Shown piece by piece: positions 1 to 9,999 of a stretch of 54,064 nucleotides of DNA. The stretch comes from Flavobacteriaceae bacterium. Lineage in GTDB: Bacteria > Bacteroidota > Bacteroidia > Flavobacteriales > Flavobacteriaceae. Numbering within the stretch: the first letter of the stretch is position 1; each line of letters begins with the position of its first letter. The notes under the pieces are model-generated. The model did no database searches. It worked only from the letters and a program-made list of their open reading frames with translations, and was not told where the DNA came from. The DNA lies in assembly GCA_029245825.1 (NCBI GenBank), contig JAQWON010000011.1, positions 1 to 54,064 of the forward strand, given 5' to 3'. Position numbers and translations under genes: made by a program.

Positions 1-2865
1 ACTGATTTTGATGGGAATTACTCTATAGAAGCATCTTCGGGTGATATTCTGGTAATTTCTTTTGTTGGATTTACTACTCAAGAAATACCCGTCGGTGACC
101 AAGACCAAATAAATGTTACTCTTGTAGCTGACAGTGAACTAGAGGAAATTATTGTAACTGGATATCGCTCTCAAGCAAGAGGAAGCGTAACCGGGTCTGT
201 AGCAACTGTTGATGTTGCTGATGCAGTAAAAGTCCCTGTTTCAAATGCTGCAGAAGTCCTTCAAGGAAGGGTTGCTGGCGTTACTGTTATCAACAGTGGT
301 CAACCTGGTACGGCTCCAATAGTCCGTATAAGAGGGTATAGTACCCCAAATAATAATGACCCTTTATATGTCATTGATGGTGTACAGACTACTGATGCGT
401 ATGTTTTGAACAGTATAAATCCAAATGATATTGAAAGTATAAGTGTTCTTAAAGATGGAGCAGCTTCGATATATGGAGCTAGAGCATCTAATGGTGTAAT
501 ACTTATAACTACTAAAAGCGGAAAAGGTGTTGAAGGAACAAAAGTTACTGTTGATTTATCTTATGGTACTCAAACCGCAACTAACCTTCCTACTTTATTA
601 ACTGCTTCAGAACATGGCCAGATGTTATGGCAAAGTTATGCTAATGATGGCGTAGCTCCAGACCACGTCCAGTATGGAAATGGCGCGTCTCCTGTAATTC
701 CATCAACTATTCAAGGAATAACAAATGGTAAAACTTTAAATGTCCCTGCCGGAGGAACAGATTGGTTTGATGCAATTTTTGATGCTGCACCAGTTTCAGA
801 TATTAACATCTCTGTCGCAAGTGGATCTGAGAGTTCAAATTTCTTGTTTTCACTTAATCATTTAAAAAGAGATGGTATTATGATAGAAACTGCATATGAG
901 AGAATTGGAATAAGACTTAACTCTGACTTTAATATTAATGACAATATAAAAATAGGGCAAACATTGAATGTTACTACTGATGTTGAAAACAACCCTGGGT
1001 CATATACTCAAGAAGCAATGAGAATGTCTCCATTACTTCCTTTAAGAGCGAATGATGGTACTTTTAGCGGAATTTATGTTACATCTAATAACTTAGGTAA
1101 CGTAACAAGTCCATATGCCTCTCTTAAAAGATCAAGTGACGACTATGCTAAATCAGTTAGAGCTATTGCAGGGGTTTATGCTCAAATAGATCTTACTGAA
1201 GATATATATGTTAAAACTTCATTTAATGGACAGTTTAGAACATTTATGAATAGAAGGTTTGATGATTATACTCCAGAAGCTGAAACTAATTCAGGTGGAG
1301 CTCTACATGAGCAATCATTTAATCAATATGAATGGAACTGGACTACATTAATTAACTGGGGAAAAACAATAGGAAATCATTCCATTGATGCTTTTGCTGG
1401 ATATGAAGCTGTAAAAAATTATTTTAAAGGACATCAAATGACTAGAACTAATTTCTTATTTGATACTCCTGAATTCGTTCTTTTATCTACAGGGACAGGT
1501 ACTCCTAACGTAGATTATGCTAGTGAAAGCTGGAATACTTTAGCTGGTTATTTCTTTAATGCTAGTTATTCTTACAAACGTAAATACTTATTTACGGGAA
1601 GTATTCGTAGTGATAAAACTTCAAGATTCTCAAAAGATCAACAAGATGACTTATTCCCTTCAGCAAGTATTGGATGGGTAATAGATAAAGAAAGTTTCTT
1701 TAATAGTAGCTTTTTTAATTCCATGAAATTAAGAGTTTCTTATGGTGAGATAGGTAATCAAACTTTACCTGCTTCTAATCCTGATGTTAATATTTCTGCC
1801 TTGTCAGAAGACACAGCCTTTTATTCATTTACTGGAGATAGAGGAAATGTTAGTACAGGAGCAGCACTTACCAGTGTAGGAAATCCTAATTTAACATGGG
1901 AGACATCTGTAACTCAAAATATAGGTTTAGATTTCGCTATGTTGAACTCTAAATTATCAGGTAGTCTCGAATACTTTAAAAACACAACTAAAGATTTGAT
2001 CGTAAGAGATAATTCTGTTATTAGTACAACTGCAATTGATGCAGGTGCTCCTTTTGTAAATTTAGGTGAAGTGCAAAATACTGGAGTTGATCTTGCATTA
2101 AGTTATTCTAATGAGACTAATTCTGGATTAAGATATAATTTTAATTTGAACATTTCTTCATATAAAAATGAGGTGCTTGCGTTAGTTAATGATACACCTG
2201 CTTTTGGAGATAACTTTAGGGAAGGTAGTGTTACAAGAACAGCAGTTGGAGAACCAATTTCTCACTTCTATGGAAAACCTCATGATGGACTGACCTCAAA
2301 TGGGCGTCTTAACTTTGTTGATTCAAATGGTGATGGAGTAACAAATGATTCCGATAGAACTATAATTGGTAATCCTCATCCGGATTATACTTTTGGGCTA
2401 AACATGAATTTTGCATATGAAAATTGGGATCTGTCTTTATTTTTAAACGGATCTCAGGGCAATGACATCTATAACTGGGTTAAGATATATAGTGAATTCC
2501 CAACATTTGTTCATGGAGGTAGAGTTGCTAATGTTCTTAACGCATGGACTCCATCAAACACAAACACAAGTGTACCAGCTTTATCATCGGGTGTGCAAAA
2601 TGGAGAAACAGCTCCTAACTCATACATGGTTGAGGATGGTTCGTACACAAGATTAAAATCTGTACAATTAGGATATAATTTTCCTGCAATTGGAATGTTT
2701 GAGAGTATGAGGGCTTATGTTTCTGCAACAAACTTATTTACAATAACAGATTACAGCGGAATGGATCCTGAGGTTGCAAGATCAGGAGCCTTAACTTTAG
2801 GAGTTGATACAGGAACTTATCCTGCTCCTAGAATAGTTTCAGTTGGACTTAATTTAAATTTTTAA
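1..2865 (+). CDS. SusC/RagA-family TonB-linked outer-membrane receptor (5' partial)
   Basis: This is the outer-membrane channel of a SusCD glycan uptake complex, energised by TonB. The frame is open from base 1, so the gene begins outside the window; 954 residues are visible. In order they show the end of a carboxypeptidase-D regulatory domain, a TonB-box-like stretch (EEIIVTGY), a plug domain with the SusC-typical PLYVIDGV and KDGAASIYGARASNG motifs, and a long beta-barrel ending in the usual terminal aromatic segment (GLNLNF). The SusD gene follows after 3 bases, so the two are surely co-transcribed. The TTG near base 406 is internal and not the start. The substrate cannot be read from this protein; the GH16 enzyme downstream suggests a beta-glucan such as laminarin (inference). 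Confidence 0.95.
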   Translation, partial: TDFDGNYSIEASSGDILVISFVGFTTQEIPVGDQDQINVTLVADSELEEIIVTGYRSQARGSVTGSVATVDVADAVKVPVSNAAEVLQGRVAGVTVINSGQPGTAPIVRIRGYSTPNNNDPLYVIDGVQTTDAYVLNSINPNDIESISVLKDGAASIYGARASNGVILITTKSGKGVEGTKVTVDLSYGTQTATNLPTLLTASEHGQMLWQSYANDGVAPDHVQYGNGASPVIPSTIQGITNGKTLNVPAGGTDWFDAIFDAAPVSDINISVASGSESSNFLFSLNHLKRDGIMIETAYERIGIRLNSDFNINDNIKIGQTLNVTTDVENNPGSYTQEAMRMSPLLPLRANDGTFSGIYVTSNNLGNVTSPYASLKRSSDDYAKSVRAIAGVYAQIDLTEDIYVKTSFNGQFRTFMNRRFDDYTPEAETNSGGALHEQSFNQYEWNWTTLINWGKTIGNHSIDAFAGYEAVKNYFKGHQMTRTNFLFDTPEFVLLSTGTGTPNVDYASESWNTLAGYFFNASYSYKRKYLFTGSIRSDKTSRFSKDQQDDLFPSASIGWVIDKESFFNSSFFNSMKLRVSYGEIGNQTLPASNPDVNISALSEDTAFYSFTGDRGNVSTGAALTSVGNPNLTWETSVTQNIGLDFAMLNSKLSGSLEYFKNTTKDLIVRDNSVISTTAIDAGAPFVNLGEVQNTGVDLALSYSNETNSGLRYNFNLNISSYKNEVLALVNDTPAFGDNFREGSVTRTAVGEPISHFYGKPHDGLTSNGRLNFVDSNGDGVTNDSDRTIIGNPHPDYTFGLNMNFAYENWDLSLFLNGSQGNDIYNWVKIYSEFPTFVHGGRVANVLNAWTPSNTNTSVPALSSGVQNGETAPNSYMVEDGSYTRLKSVQLGYNFPAIGMFESMRAYVSATNLFTITDYSGMDPEVARSGALTLGVDTGTYPAPRIVSVGLNLNF

Positions 2866-2868
2866 AAA

Positions 2869-4551
2869 ATGAGAAATATATATTTAATTTTAATAGGCTT
2901 ATTAGTCTTAACAGTTAATTGCTCGGAAGAGTTTACAGACGTTGATCCAATTGGATCATTAAACGATGCTCAGTTGGCAAATCCAACTGGTGTTGAACTA
3001 TTATTAACAGGTGCTTACTCAGTTTTAGATGCCGGCAGAAATGGTGGTATTGGAAATGGCTGGGGCCGTAGTGCTGATAATTGGGTAGCTGATGTAGCTT
3101 CTGATGATGCCCATAAAGGGAGTACTGATGGTGATCAGCCTGACCTATATGAACTTGAATTATTTAACTGGCAAACGGGTAATGGCTATTTCATGGCTCG
3201 TTGGGAAGTTTTATATGCAGGTGTTAATAGATCTAATGCAGTTATCAACTTAATTGCTAGTAGTGAAACTCCTGCCAATTTTATTGCGGAAGAAGCACAG
3301 GCAAAGTTTTTAAGAGGACACTACAATTTTGAATTAAAAAAGCATTATGATAATGTTCCTAATATAACTGAAGTGAATGCTAGCGAATTAAATTATAATG
3401 TTGCAAATGCTGGCGGAACTTTGTTATCATGGGCAAATATAGAAGCTGATTTTACTTTTGCAAAAGACAACCTTCCTGCTACACGTGCAGGCGGTTATGC
3501 AGTTGGAAGACCAATTTCTTCAACTGCTCAAGCATTCTTAGGAAAAGCTCAACTTTTTCAAGGAAAATGGGCTGAAGCTTCGGCTAATCTTGAAGCTGTA
3601 ATCAGTACAGGAATATATGATTTACATCCTAATTTAGTTGATAATTTTAGATCAGCTACTGAAAATGGTGCTGAAGCTATGTTTGCTATTCAATATTCGG
3701 CTGATGATGGACAAGTTAAACAAGGTAATGCTTCAGGAGCATTAAATTATCCTGCAGCATTTGGTTGGTGTTGTGGTTTTTATCAGCCAACCCAGGACTT
3801 AGTTGATGCATATCAAACTGATAATGGTTTACCTATGCTTGATAATTTTCAAGCAAGTTCTGCTATGGATCATGATTATAACATTACCGCAGAGACAGCA
3901 TTTACTGTGCCATCAGCTACTGTTGATCCGCGTTTAGATTTTACAGTTGGAAGAAGAGGAGTTGATTATAATGGTTATGGAATACATGCTGGAAAATCAT
4001 GGATTCGGGCTAACTTTTCTGATATTTCTGGCCCATATTTACCTAAGAAAAACATCTTCCAAGCAGATGACGCAAATAACTTTGCTCAAGGTGGTTGGGG
4101 TCAAAATCTTTCTGGTCTAAATTATCATATAATGCGATATGCAGATGTTCTTTTAATGGCTGCTGAAGCTGCTGTTGAAACAGGAAGTCTTGAGAGAGGA
4201 AGAACTCTTGTTAATCTAGTTAGAAATAGAGCCAAAACTATGACTCCTGTAGCTGGGACTAATCCTGATATAGAATTGTATAATGACGCGTGGGTAGACG
4301 CAGCTGCTGCTCGTAAAGCAGTTCGTTTCGAAAGAAGATTAGAATTAGCAATGGAAGGGCATCGTTATTTTGATTTAGTAAGATGGGGTAATATGCCTGC
4401 TCATATGAATGCTTATATAGCTAATGAAGCTGCAACTATTACAACTTTTGGTAAAGGACAAACGTTTCAAGATAAACATGTTCGATATCCAATTCCTTTA
4501 TCTGCTATTGACCTTAGTGGCGGAGTATTAGTTCAAAATCCTGGTCACTAA
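2869..4551 (+). CDS. SusD/RagB-family glycan-binding lipoprotein
   Basis: Surface lipoprotein that caps the SusC channel and binds oligosaccharides. The 560 residues start with a lipoprotein signal peptide (lipobox LTVNC, Cys about 19), followed by the alpha-helical TPR-like SusD fold. The C-terminal half has the family signatures MRYADVLLMAAEA and RRLELAMEGHRYFDLVRWG, and the protein ends with the typical YPIP...NPG segment. ATG lies 3 bases after the SusC stop, and an intrinsic terminator follows the stop, closing a two-gene unit. Length is normal for the family. No sign of damage. Confidence 0.95.
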   Translation: MRNIYLILIGLLVLTVNCSEEFTDVDPIGSLNDAQLANPTGVELLLTGAYSVLDAGRNGGIGNGWGRSADNWVADVASDDAHKGSTDGDQPDLYELELFNWQTGNGYFMARWEVLYAGVNRSNAVINLIASSETPANFIAEEAQAKFLRGHYNFELKKHYDNVPNITEVNASELNYNVANAGGTLLSWANIEADFTFAKDNLPATRAGGYAVGRPISSTAQAFLGKAQLFQGKWAEASANLEAVISTGIYDLHPNLVDNFRSATENGAEAMFAIQYSADDGQVKQGNASGALNYPAAFGWCCGFYQPTQDLVDAYQTDNGLPMLDNFQASSAMDHDYNITAETAFTVPSATVDPRLDFTVGRRGVDYNGYGIHAGKSWIRANFSDISGPYLPKKNIFQADDANNFAQGGWGQNLSGLNYHIMRYADVLLMAAEAAVETGSLERGRTLVNLVRNRAKTMTPVAGTNPDIELYNDAWVDAAAARKAVRFERRLELAMEGHRYFDLVRWGNMPAHMNAYIANEAATITTFGKGQTFQDKHVRYPIPLSAIDLSGGVLVQNPGH

Positions 4552-4570
4552 TTTTATAAGTTACTTTTTA

Positions 4571-4602
4571 AAAAAAAGCTCCTTTTCTAAAGGGGCTTTT
4601 TT
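4571..4602 (+). terminator. Intrinsic terminator after susD
   Basis: A 9-bp stem (4577-4585 with 4589-4597, one T-G pair) and a 3-base loop are followed by a run of six T. A run of A on the left side means it could also work in the opposite direction. It separates susCD from the GH16 gene, so the downstream genes either rely on read-through or have their own promoter, which I could not identify in the 14 bases left. Confidence 0.8.
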
Positions 4603-4616
4603 ATTAAACTTCCAGA

Positions 4617-5489
4617 ATGAGAACCATTTTATTATTTAAAATATTTCCTTTATTAATTATTTTTTTAGTAATTACTTGTTCTTCCAATGAGGAAGAACTA
4701 TCAAATCAAATGGAAATCACAACAGAAACTTACTATTTAATTGGAGAAGATCTGACCCTAATTTGGAGTGATGAATTTGATTATGAAGGATCTCCAGATA
4801 TAGATAAATGGCATCACCAAACAATTGCCCCAAACAATGGAAGTTGGTGGAATGGGGAACTACAACATTATACTAACAGATTAGAAAATTCTTCTGTAAA
4901 CAATGGAACGCTTAAAATTAAAGCTAAAAAAGAACAATATGAATTTGATGATTCTTCAAAATCTTATACTTCTGCTAGGCTTAACTCAAAATTTTCTTTT
5001 AGATATGGAAGAATTGATGTAAGAGCTAAACTTCCAAAAGGATCTGGAACATGGCCTGCTATATGGACACTTGGTGCAAACATTAATGAAATTGGAAATT
5101 ATTTTGGAGACCACTTTGGAAATGTTGGCTGGCCAGCTTGTGGAGAAATTGATATTATGGAGCAAAATGGATGGAATAAAAACAATGTTATTGGTCACCT
5201 TCATTGGGAAGATAATTCTGGACAATATAAAAATCAGGGAGGTACGAAAAGTATTGAAAATTCATATGATGAATTTCATACCTATTCATTAGTTTGGGAT
5301 AGTTCAAAAATTTCTATTCTTTTAGATGATAATACTTTTTTTAGTATGGCAAATACATCCAACAACCCTTATGATAATGATCATTATCTACTCATTAATA
5401 TTGCTGTAGGTGGAAATCTTGGAGGAGATGTTCCATCTAATTTTTCAGAAGAAATTATGGAAATAGATTATGTAAGAATTTATCAATAA
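4617..5489 (+). CDS. GH16-family endo-beta-glucanase (laminarinase-like) lipoprotein
   Basis: Glycoside hydrolase of family 16, probably an endo-1,3(4)-beta-glucanase acting on laminarin-type polymers outside the cell. It has a lipoprotein signal peptide (lipobox VITC, Cys 21). The family signature GEIDIMEQNG is intact: Glu177 as nucleophile, Asp179, and Glu182 as acid/base. Upstream are the typical GSGTWPAIWTLG segment and W-rich substrate cleft residues. The whole 290-residue protein is one catalytic domain without a carbohydrate-binding module. It directly follows susCD, which makes the locus a small beta-glucan utilisation cluster (inference); porphyran or agarose activity is less likely but cannot be excluded by eye. 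Confidence 0.88.
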   Translation: MRTILLFKIFPLLIIFLVITCSSNEEELSNQMEITTETYYLIGEDLTLIWSDEFDYEGSPDIDKWHHQTIAPNNGSWWNGELQHYTNRLENSSVNNGTLKIKAKKEQYEFDDSSKSYTSARLNSKFSFRYGRIDVRAKLPKGSGTWPAIWTLGANINEIGNYFGDHFGNVGWPACGEIDIMEQNGWNKNNVIGHLHWEDNSGQYKNQGGTKSIENSYDEFHTYSLVWDSSKISILLDDNTFFSMANTSNNPYDNDHYLLINIAVGGNLGGDVPSNFSEEIMEIDYVRIYQ

Positions 5490-5492
5490 CTC

Positions 5493-8400
5493 TTGAAGAC
5501 TAAGTCAGTGGATTTAAAATCTTTTTTTATTCTAATTATGTCAATCATAATTCTTGGTTGTGACGACAATTCAGAAAATCTTTTTGTCAAAATAGACAGT
5601 AACACAAGTAATGTTAAGTTCAATAATCAAATAATTGAAAATGATACTTTAAATATCCTGAATGAAGAGTATGTTTTTAATGGGGGAGGTGTGGCAGCTG
5701 CTGATTATAATAATGACGGAAAAACTGATCTTTTTTTTACTGGAAATCAGCAACCCAATAGACTCTATTTGAATCAAGGTGAATTTGTTTTTAAAGACAT
5801 TAGTGAATCAGCAAAAATATTAGCTCAAGACAAGTGGTCTACAGGGGTTACTTATGCTGACATTAATAACGACAATCTTTTGGATATATATGTTTGTGCT
5901 GCTATGTATAAAGAGAATAGAAGAAATATGCTTTTCATAAACAAAGGAGTTAATCCAGAGACAGGAATTATTAATTTTGAAGAAAAAGCATCCGAATATG
6001 GTGTTGACGATTCTGGTAATAGCATGGGAGCTGTCTTTTTTGATTACAATAAAGATGGCTTTATTGACCTCTTTGTTCTAAACAATGAACAAAGTAAAAC
6101 CATTCCTACAAACTATAGAAAAAAAATTAAAGATGGAACTGCTGTTAGTAATGATCGACTATACAAAAATAATGGTGATGGAACTTTTTCTGATGTTACA
6201 ATAGAATCGGGAATTACAGTGGAAGGATTTGGTTTGGGAGTTGCTATCTCTGATGTAAACCATGATGGTTGGCCAGATATATTCATTGGCAACGATTATA
6301 TAACAAATGATCTCCTATATATAAATAACCAAGACGGAACATTCTCTAATAAAATAAGAGATTTTATTAAACATCAAAGTATGTTCTCTATGGGTGTAGA
6401 TATATCTGATTTTAATAATGATGGGTACCCTGATATTGTGTCCTTGGATATGCTTGGCGAATCAAACTATAGAAAAAAAACAACTATTTCATATAGCAAT
6501 TATGAAACTGTTTTTTTAAATCAAAAATGGGATTATGAAACCCAACATTCAAGAAATATGCTGCATCTTGGAAATGGGAATAATGTCCCTTTTAGTGAAA
6601 TAGGTATGCTTTCAGAAATATATCAAACCGATTGGAGCTGGTCTCCTTTATTCTTTGATGCAGATAATGATGGGCTTAGAGACTTGTTTATAACAAATGG
6701 TTTCCCAAGAGATATAACAGATAAAGATTTTTCTGATTTTCGACAAAGTGTTGCCCGATTTGTCAACAGTTCAATCCTTCTAGATTGCATTCCGGTTGTA
6801 AAACAATCAAATTATTCTTTTAAAAATAATGGCGATCTAACTTTTTCTGATAAAAGTAATGATTGGGGGCTTGAAATACCTTCATTTTCAAATGGTGCTG
6901 CTTATGCAGATCTTGACAAAGATGGTGATCTAGACTATATAGTTAACAATATAAATGATGAAGCATTTATCTTTAATAACACTTCTGAAAAATCTCTAAA
7001 CAATAAGTATTTAATGGTTAAACTAAGAGGTCCTGAAAATAACACTACAGGAATAGGGGCCAAGATTGCCGTAAGGTTTCACGGGGATAAATTTCAAACC
7101 CAAGAGATCTATCACACTAGAGGATACATGTCTGGAGTTGAAAACATAATTCATTTTGGCCTTGGAGATCTTGGGGAAATTCTTTCAGTAGAAGTTCTTT
7201 GGCCAGATGGGTCTTTTCAAAAAATCTCTGATGTTAAATCAAATCAAACCATTGAATTCCTTTATAATAATTCAAATGATCTAGATGATAAATCAATCCG
7301 TTTCCCTCTAATTAAAAAAGATTATGATAAAATGTTTACTGAAGTGTCTAAAATTAAAGACATTAACTTTAAACATTCTCAAATTGATCAAGCAGACTTC
7401 CATTTTCAAAGATTACTGCCAAGAAAAATCTCTGAATCCTCTCCTAAAATAGTTTCTGGAGATTTTAATAATGATCGCTTAAATGATTTTGTCGTATCCA
7501 ATTCAAAAGGTGCTTCTCCAAAATTATTCTTACAAAATAATGATGGAAAATTTAATGAATCTACACTTTTCAAATCTGATCATTTTAATGACTATGAATA
7601 TGAAGATTTAGCAACTTTGGATTATGATCTTGATAATGATTTGGATTTAATTTTTTTAGCAAACAAAGAAAATTATTCAAGACAACTTTTTGAAACTAAA
7701 ATTGAACTCTTAAGAAATGATGGAAATGGAAACTTTGAATTGGAAAGTGGCAAGTTTCCACAATTGGATTCTCAAGGCTCAATAATTCGTGTTAATAATA
7801 ACATTAATGAAAAGCTTACTGATATTTTTATTGGAGGAAAAACAAGACTAATAGAATATCCTCACTCTGATACCAGTTCAATTCTTAGAAATATTAATGG
7901 AGAATTTATAGATGTTAGTAAACAAGTTTTTGGGGATAATCCCCCAAAAGGCATTATTAAGGATGCTCTTTGGGTAGATCTTAATAATGACAAAATAAAA
8001 GATCTTGTTGTGGTAAGTGAATTTTATCCCATCCAAATATATCTCCACAACGATGGAAAGCTGATACTCTCAGAAAAAAATGGAATAGAAAATTATTCTG
8101 GCTGGTGGCAATCAATAGAATCCTTAGATAGTGATAACGATGGAGATATGGATCTTTTGATTGGAAATATTGGTGTAAATAATCATTACAATATTTCAAA
8201 GGAAACACCGGTTTCTTTGATTTCAAAAGACTTTGATGAAAATGGATTTGAGGATCCAATCATTTTTTCTTACTCAAAAAGTAAAAAGGGAAAACTAAAA
8301 ATGTATCCCGTTACATTTTGGGGTAACTTAAATAGACAAAGTCCTTTTTTCAGGAAAAAATTTAAATCCTATAGGCAATTTGGGTCCGCAGATTTTAATA

Positions 8401-8828
8401 AAATTTTTTCTGAAGAGGAATTAAAGGGCGTCATAAAATTAGAAGTTAATTTTGATAAAACCTGCTTAATTGAGAACTTAGGAAACGGGAAATTTAAGGT
8501 CCATCTATTACCCAGTAAATCCCAGTTTGCCCCGATATATGATTTTGAAAAAGTTGATCTAAATAATGATGGGTTATTAGACCTGTTGCTAATTGGAAAT
8601 GACTACGGGAATGAGCCCTTTATAGGTCCTTATGATGCCCTTTCAGGTCTTGTTTTAATCAACGCTGGGGAAAATAAATTTGAGGTAATGGAGGAAGAAG
8701 AATCAAATTTTATTGTTCCTGGGAATGCTCGAGATATTGAAAAAATGACTAATAGTAAAGGAGATAATTCATTTTTAGTCTCCCAAAATTCCGGAGAATT
8801 ATTACTCTTTGAAATATCAAAAAAATAA
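5493..8828 (+). CDS. FG-GAP/VCBS repeat protein with ASPIC/UnbV domain (CRTAC1-like lipoprotein)
   Basis: A 1,111-residue secreted lipoprotein (lipobox IILGC, Cys 23) made of beta-propeller blades. I count about 13 calcium-binding loops of the form DxNxDGxxD (for example DYNNDGKTD, DINNDNLLD, DVNHDGWPD, DFNNDGYPD, DADNDGLRD, DLDKDGDLD, DLNNDGLLD). Between the two propeller halves, around residues 505-590, is an ASPIC/UnbV domain with the typical NTTGIGAKI segment. The start is TTG, 3 bases after the GH16 stop; a GTG five codons later is an alternative, and the first ATG would leave too short a signal peptide. Proteins of this type are common in Bacteroidota polysaccharide loci, probably as surface adhesion or glycan-binding modules, but the biochemical role is unproven. 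Confidence 0.85.
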   Translation: MKTKSVDLKSFFILIMSIIILGCDDNSENLFVKIDSNTSNVKFNNQIIENDTLNILNEEYVFNGGGVAAADYNNDGKTDLFFTGNQQPNRLYLNQGEFVFKDISESAKILAQDKWSTGVTYADINNDNLLDIYVCAAMYKENRRNMLFINKGVNPETGIINFEEKASEYGVDDSGNSMGAVFFDYNKDGFIDLFVLNNEQSKTIPTNYRKKIKDGTAVSNDRLYKNNGDGTFSDVTIESGITVEGFGLGVAISDVNHDGWPDIFIGNDYITNDLLYINNQDGTFSNKIRDFIKHQSMFSMGVDISDFNNDGYPDIVSLDMLGESNYRKKTTISYSNYETVFLNQKWDYETQHSRNMLHLGNGNNVPFSEIGMLSEIYQTDWSWSPLFFDADNDGLRDLFITNGFPRDITDKDFSDFRQSVARFVNSSILLDCIPVVKQSNYSFKNNGDLTFSDKSNDWGLEIPSFSNGAAYADLDKDGDLDYIVNNINDEAFIFNNTSEKSLNNKYLMVKLRGPENNTTGIGAKIAVRFHGDKFQTQEIYHTRGYMSGVENIIHFGLGDLGEILSVEVLWPDGSFQKISDVKSNQTIEFLYNNSNDLDDKSIRFPLIKKDYDKMFTEVSKIKDINFKHSQIDQADFHFQRLLPRKISESSPKIVSGDFNNDRLNDFVVSNSKGASPKLFLQNNDGKFNESTLFKSDHFNDYEYEDLATLDYDLDNDLDLIFLANKENYSRQLFETKIELLRNDGNGNFELESGKFPQLDSQGSIIRVNNNINEKLTDIFIGGKTRLIEYPHSDTSSILRNINGEFIDVSKQVFGDNPPKGIIKDALWVDLNNDKIKDLVVVSEFYPIQIYLHNDGKLILSEKNGIENYSGWWQSIESLDSDNDGDMDLLIGNIGVNNHYNISKETPVSLISKDFDENGFEDPIIFSYSKSKKGKLKMYPVTFWGNLNRQSPFFRKKFKSYRQFGSADFNKIFSEEELKGVIKLEVNFDKTCLIENLGNGKFKVHLLPSKSQFAPIYDFEKVDLNNDGLLDLLLIGNDYGNEPFIGPYDALSGLVLINAGENKFEVMEEEESNFIVPGNARDIEKMTNSKGDNSFLVSQNSGELLLFEISKK

Positions 8829-8873
8829 TCTTTTTAGGTATAAAATCATTAAATTGAATAAATATTTCAACCT

Positions 8874-9995
8874 ATGACAAATTCTAGTTCCCAAAGATTA
8901 TTATCACTTGACCTTCTCAGAGGAGTTACGATTATTTTTATGATAATTGTTAATGATCCTGGTTCCTGGGATCATGTATATGCTCCTTTATTGCATGCAG
9001 ATTGGAATGGAATTACACCAACTGATTATATTTTCCCTACTTTCTTATTTGTGTTGGGAGCCTCAATAGTACTGTCGATAAGCAAACAAAGGGAAAAGGG
9101 AATTGAGAATAACAGAATCCTTAAAAAAGTATTATGGAGATCAGCTAAAATATATTTAGTTGGTTTGTTTTTGTGGATTTGGGGTACATTTTTTCATACT
9201 TTTTCAATATCCTTTGATGAAATTCGTTGGGTAGGCGTTCTGCAAAGAATTTCATTTGTTTTTCTCTTTTGTGCATTAATTTATATGTACACTTCTAAGA
9301 GAACACAAATCTATATATGCGTTTTAACTCTTATAGGATATTTAATTGTAATGTGTTATGTGCCTGTCCCTGGAATAGGCTATCCAGATCTAAGTGTACC
9401 AGAAAAAAACTGGGCTCATTATATTGATTCAATCTTTTTACCCGGGGTTTTATGGCAGGATACATGGGATCCTGAAGGTATATTTAGCACTCTCCCATCA
9501 ATAGTTACCGGAATTTTTGGAATGTTTGCTGGATATATAATAAAAAAATCATCTGATCTAAAAGAAAAAATAGTTTACCTTTTCCTTTTAGGTTTTTGTT
9601 TACTCCTTGCAGGAGATATAACAAGTTATATTTTCCCGCTTAATAAAAATTTATGGAGCACTTCTTTTACTCTTTTAGTGGGAGGAATATCTTGTTTGGC
9701 ATTTGCGTTTTTTGTTTTTCTTGTCGATCTAAGAGATAATGGTAGATATTTTAAATTTGCAAAAGTATTTGGCGTTAACTCCATCTTTTCTTATGTCCTT
9801 GCTGGTATGATAACATTTGTTTTCTATGGTGATGCTTTATGGGGTTTTGGTTTTAATGATTTATTTATAGAAAATCTTTCATCAATTGGAATTTCAAAAA
9901 AACTATTGTCATTTATTTATGCCCTTATTTATGTTTTGATAATATGGATACCTACAAATTATCTTTATAGAAAAAAAATATACATTAAGTTATAG
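8874..9995 (+). CDS. NagX/HGSNAT-like membrane acyltransferase (COG4299, DUF5009 type)
   Basis: Polytopic membrane protein of 373 residues with about 10 hydrophobic helices. The N-terminus has the family pattern SLDLLRGVTIIFMIIVND, then HADWNGITPTDYIFPTFLFVLGAS split over the first two helices, with the His and Asp thought to be important in the heparan-alpha-glucosaminide N-acetyltransferase family. In other bacteria relatives called NagX sit in N-acetylglucosamine utilisation operons. The gene starts 45 bases after the FG-GAP gene and is followed within 4 bases by a SIS-domain gene, so an amino-sugar or acyl-sugar step at the inner membrane is likely (inference). The acyl donor and acceptor are unknown. 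Confidence 0.78.
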   Translation: MTNSSSQRLLSLDLLRGVTIIFMIIVNDPGSWDHVYAPLLHADWNGITPTDYIFPTFLFVLGASIVLSISKQREKGIENNRILKKVLWRSAKIYLVGLFLWIWGTFFHTFSISFDEIRWVGVLQRISFVFLFCALIYMYTSKRTQIYICVLTLIGYLIVMCYVPVPGIGYPDLSVPEKNWAHYIDSIFLPGVLWQDTWDPEGIFSTLPSIVTGIFGMFAGYIIKKSSDLKEKIVYLFLLGFCLLLAGDITSYIFPLNKNLWSTSFTLLVGGISCLAFAFFVFLVDLRDNGRYFKFAKVFGVNSIFSYVLAGMITFVFYGDALWGFGFNDLFIENLSSIGISKKLLSFIYALIYVLIIWIPTNYLYRKKIYIKL

Positions 9996-9999
9996 TGCT

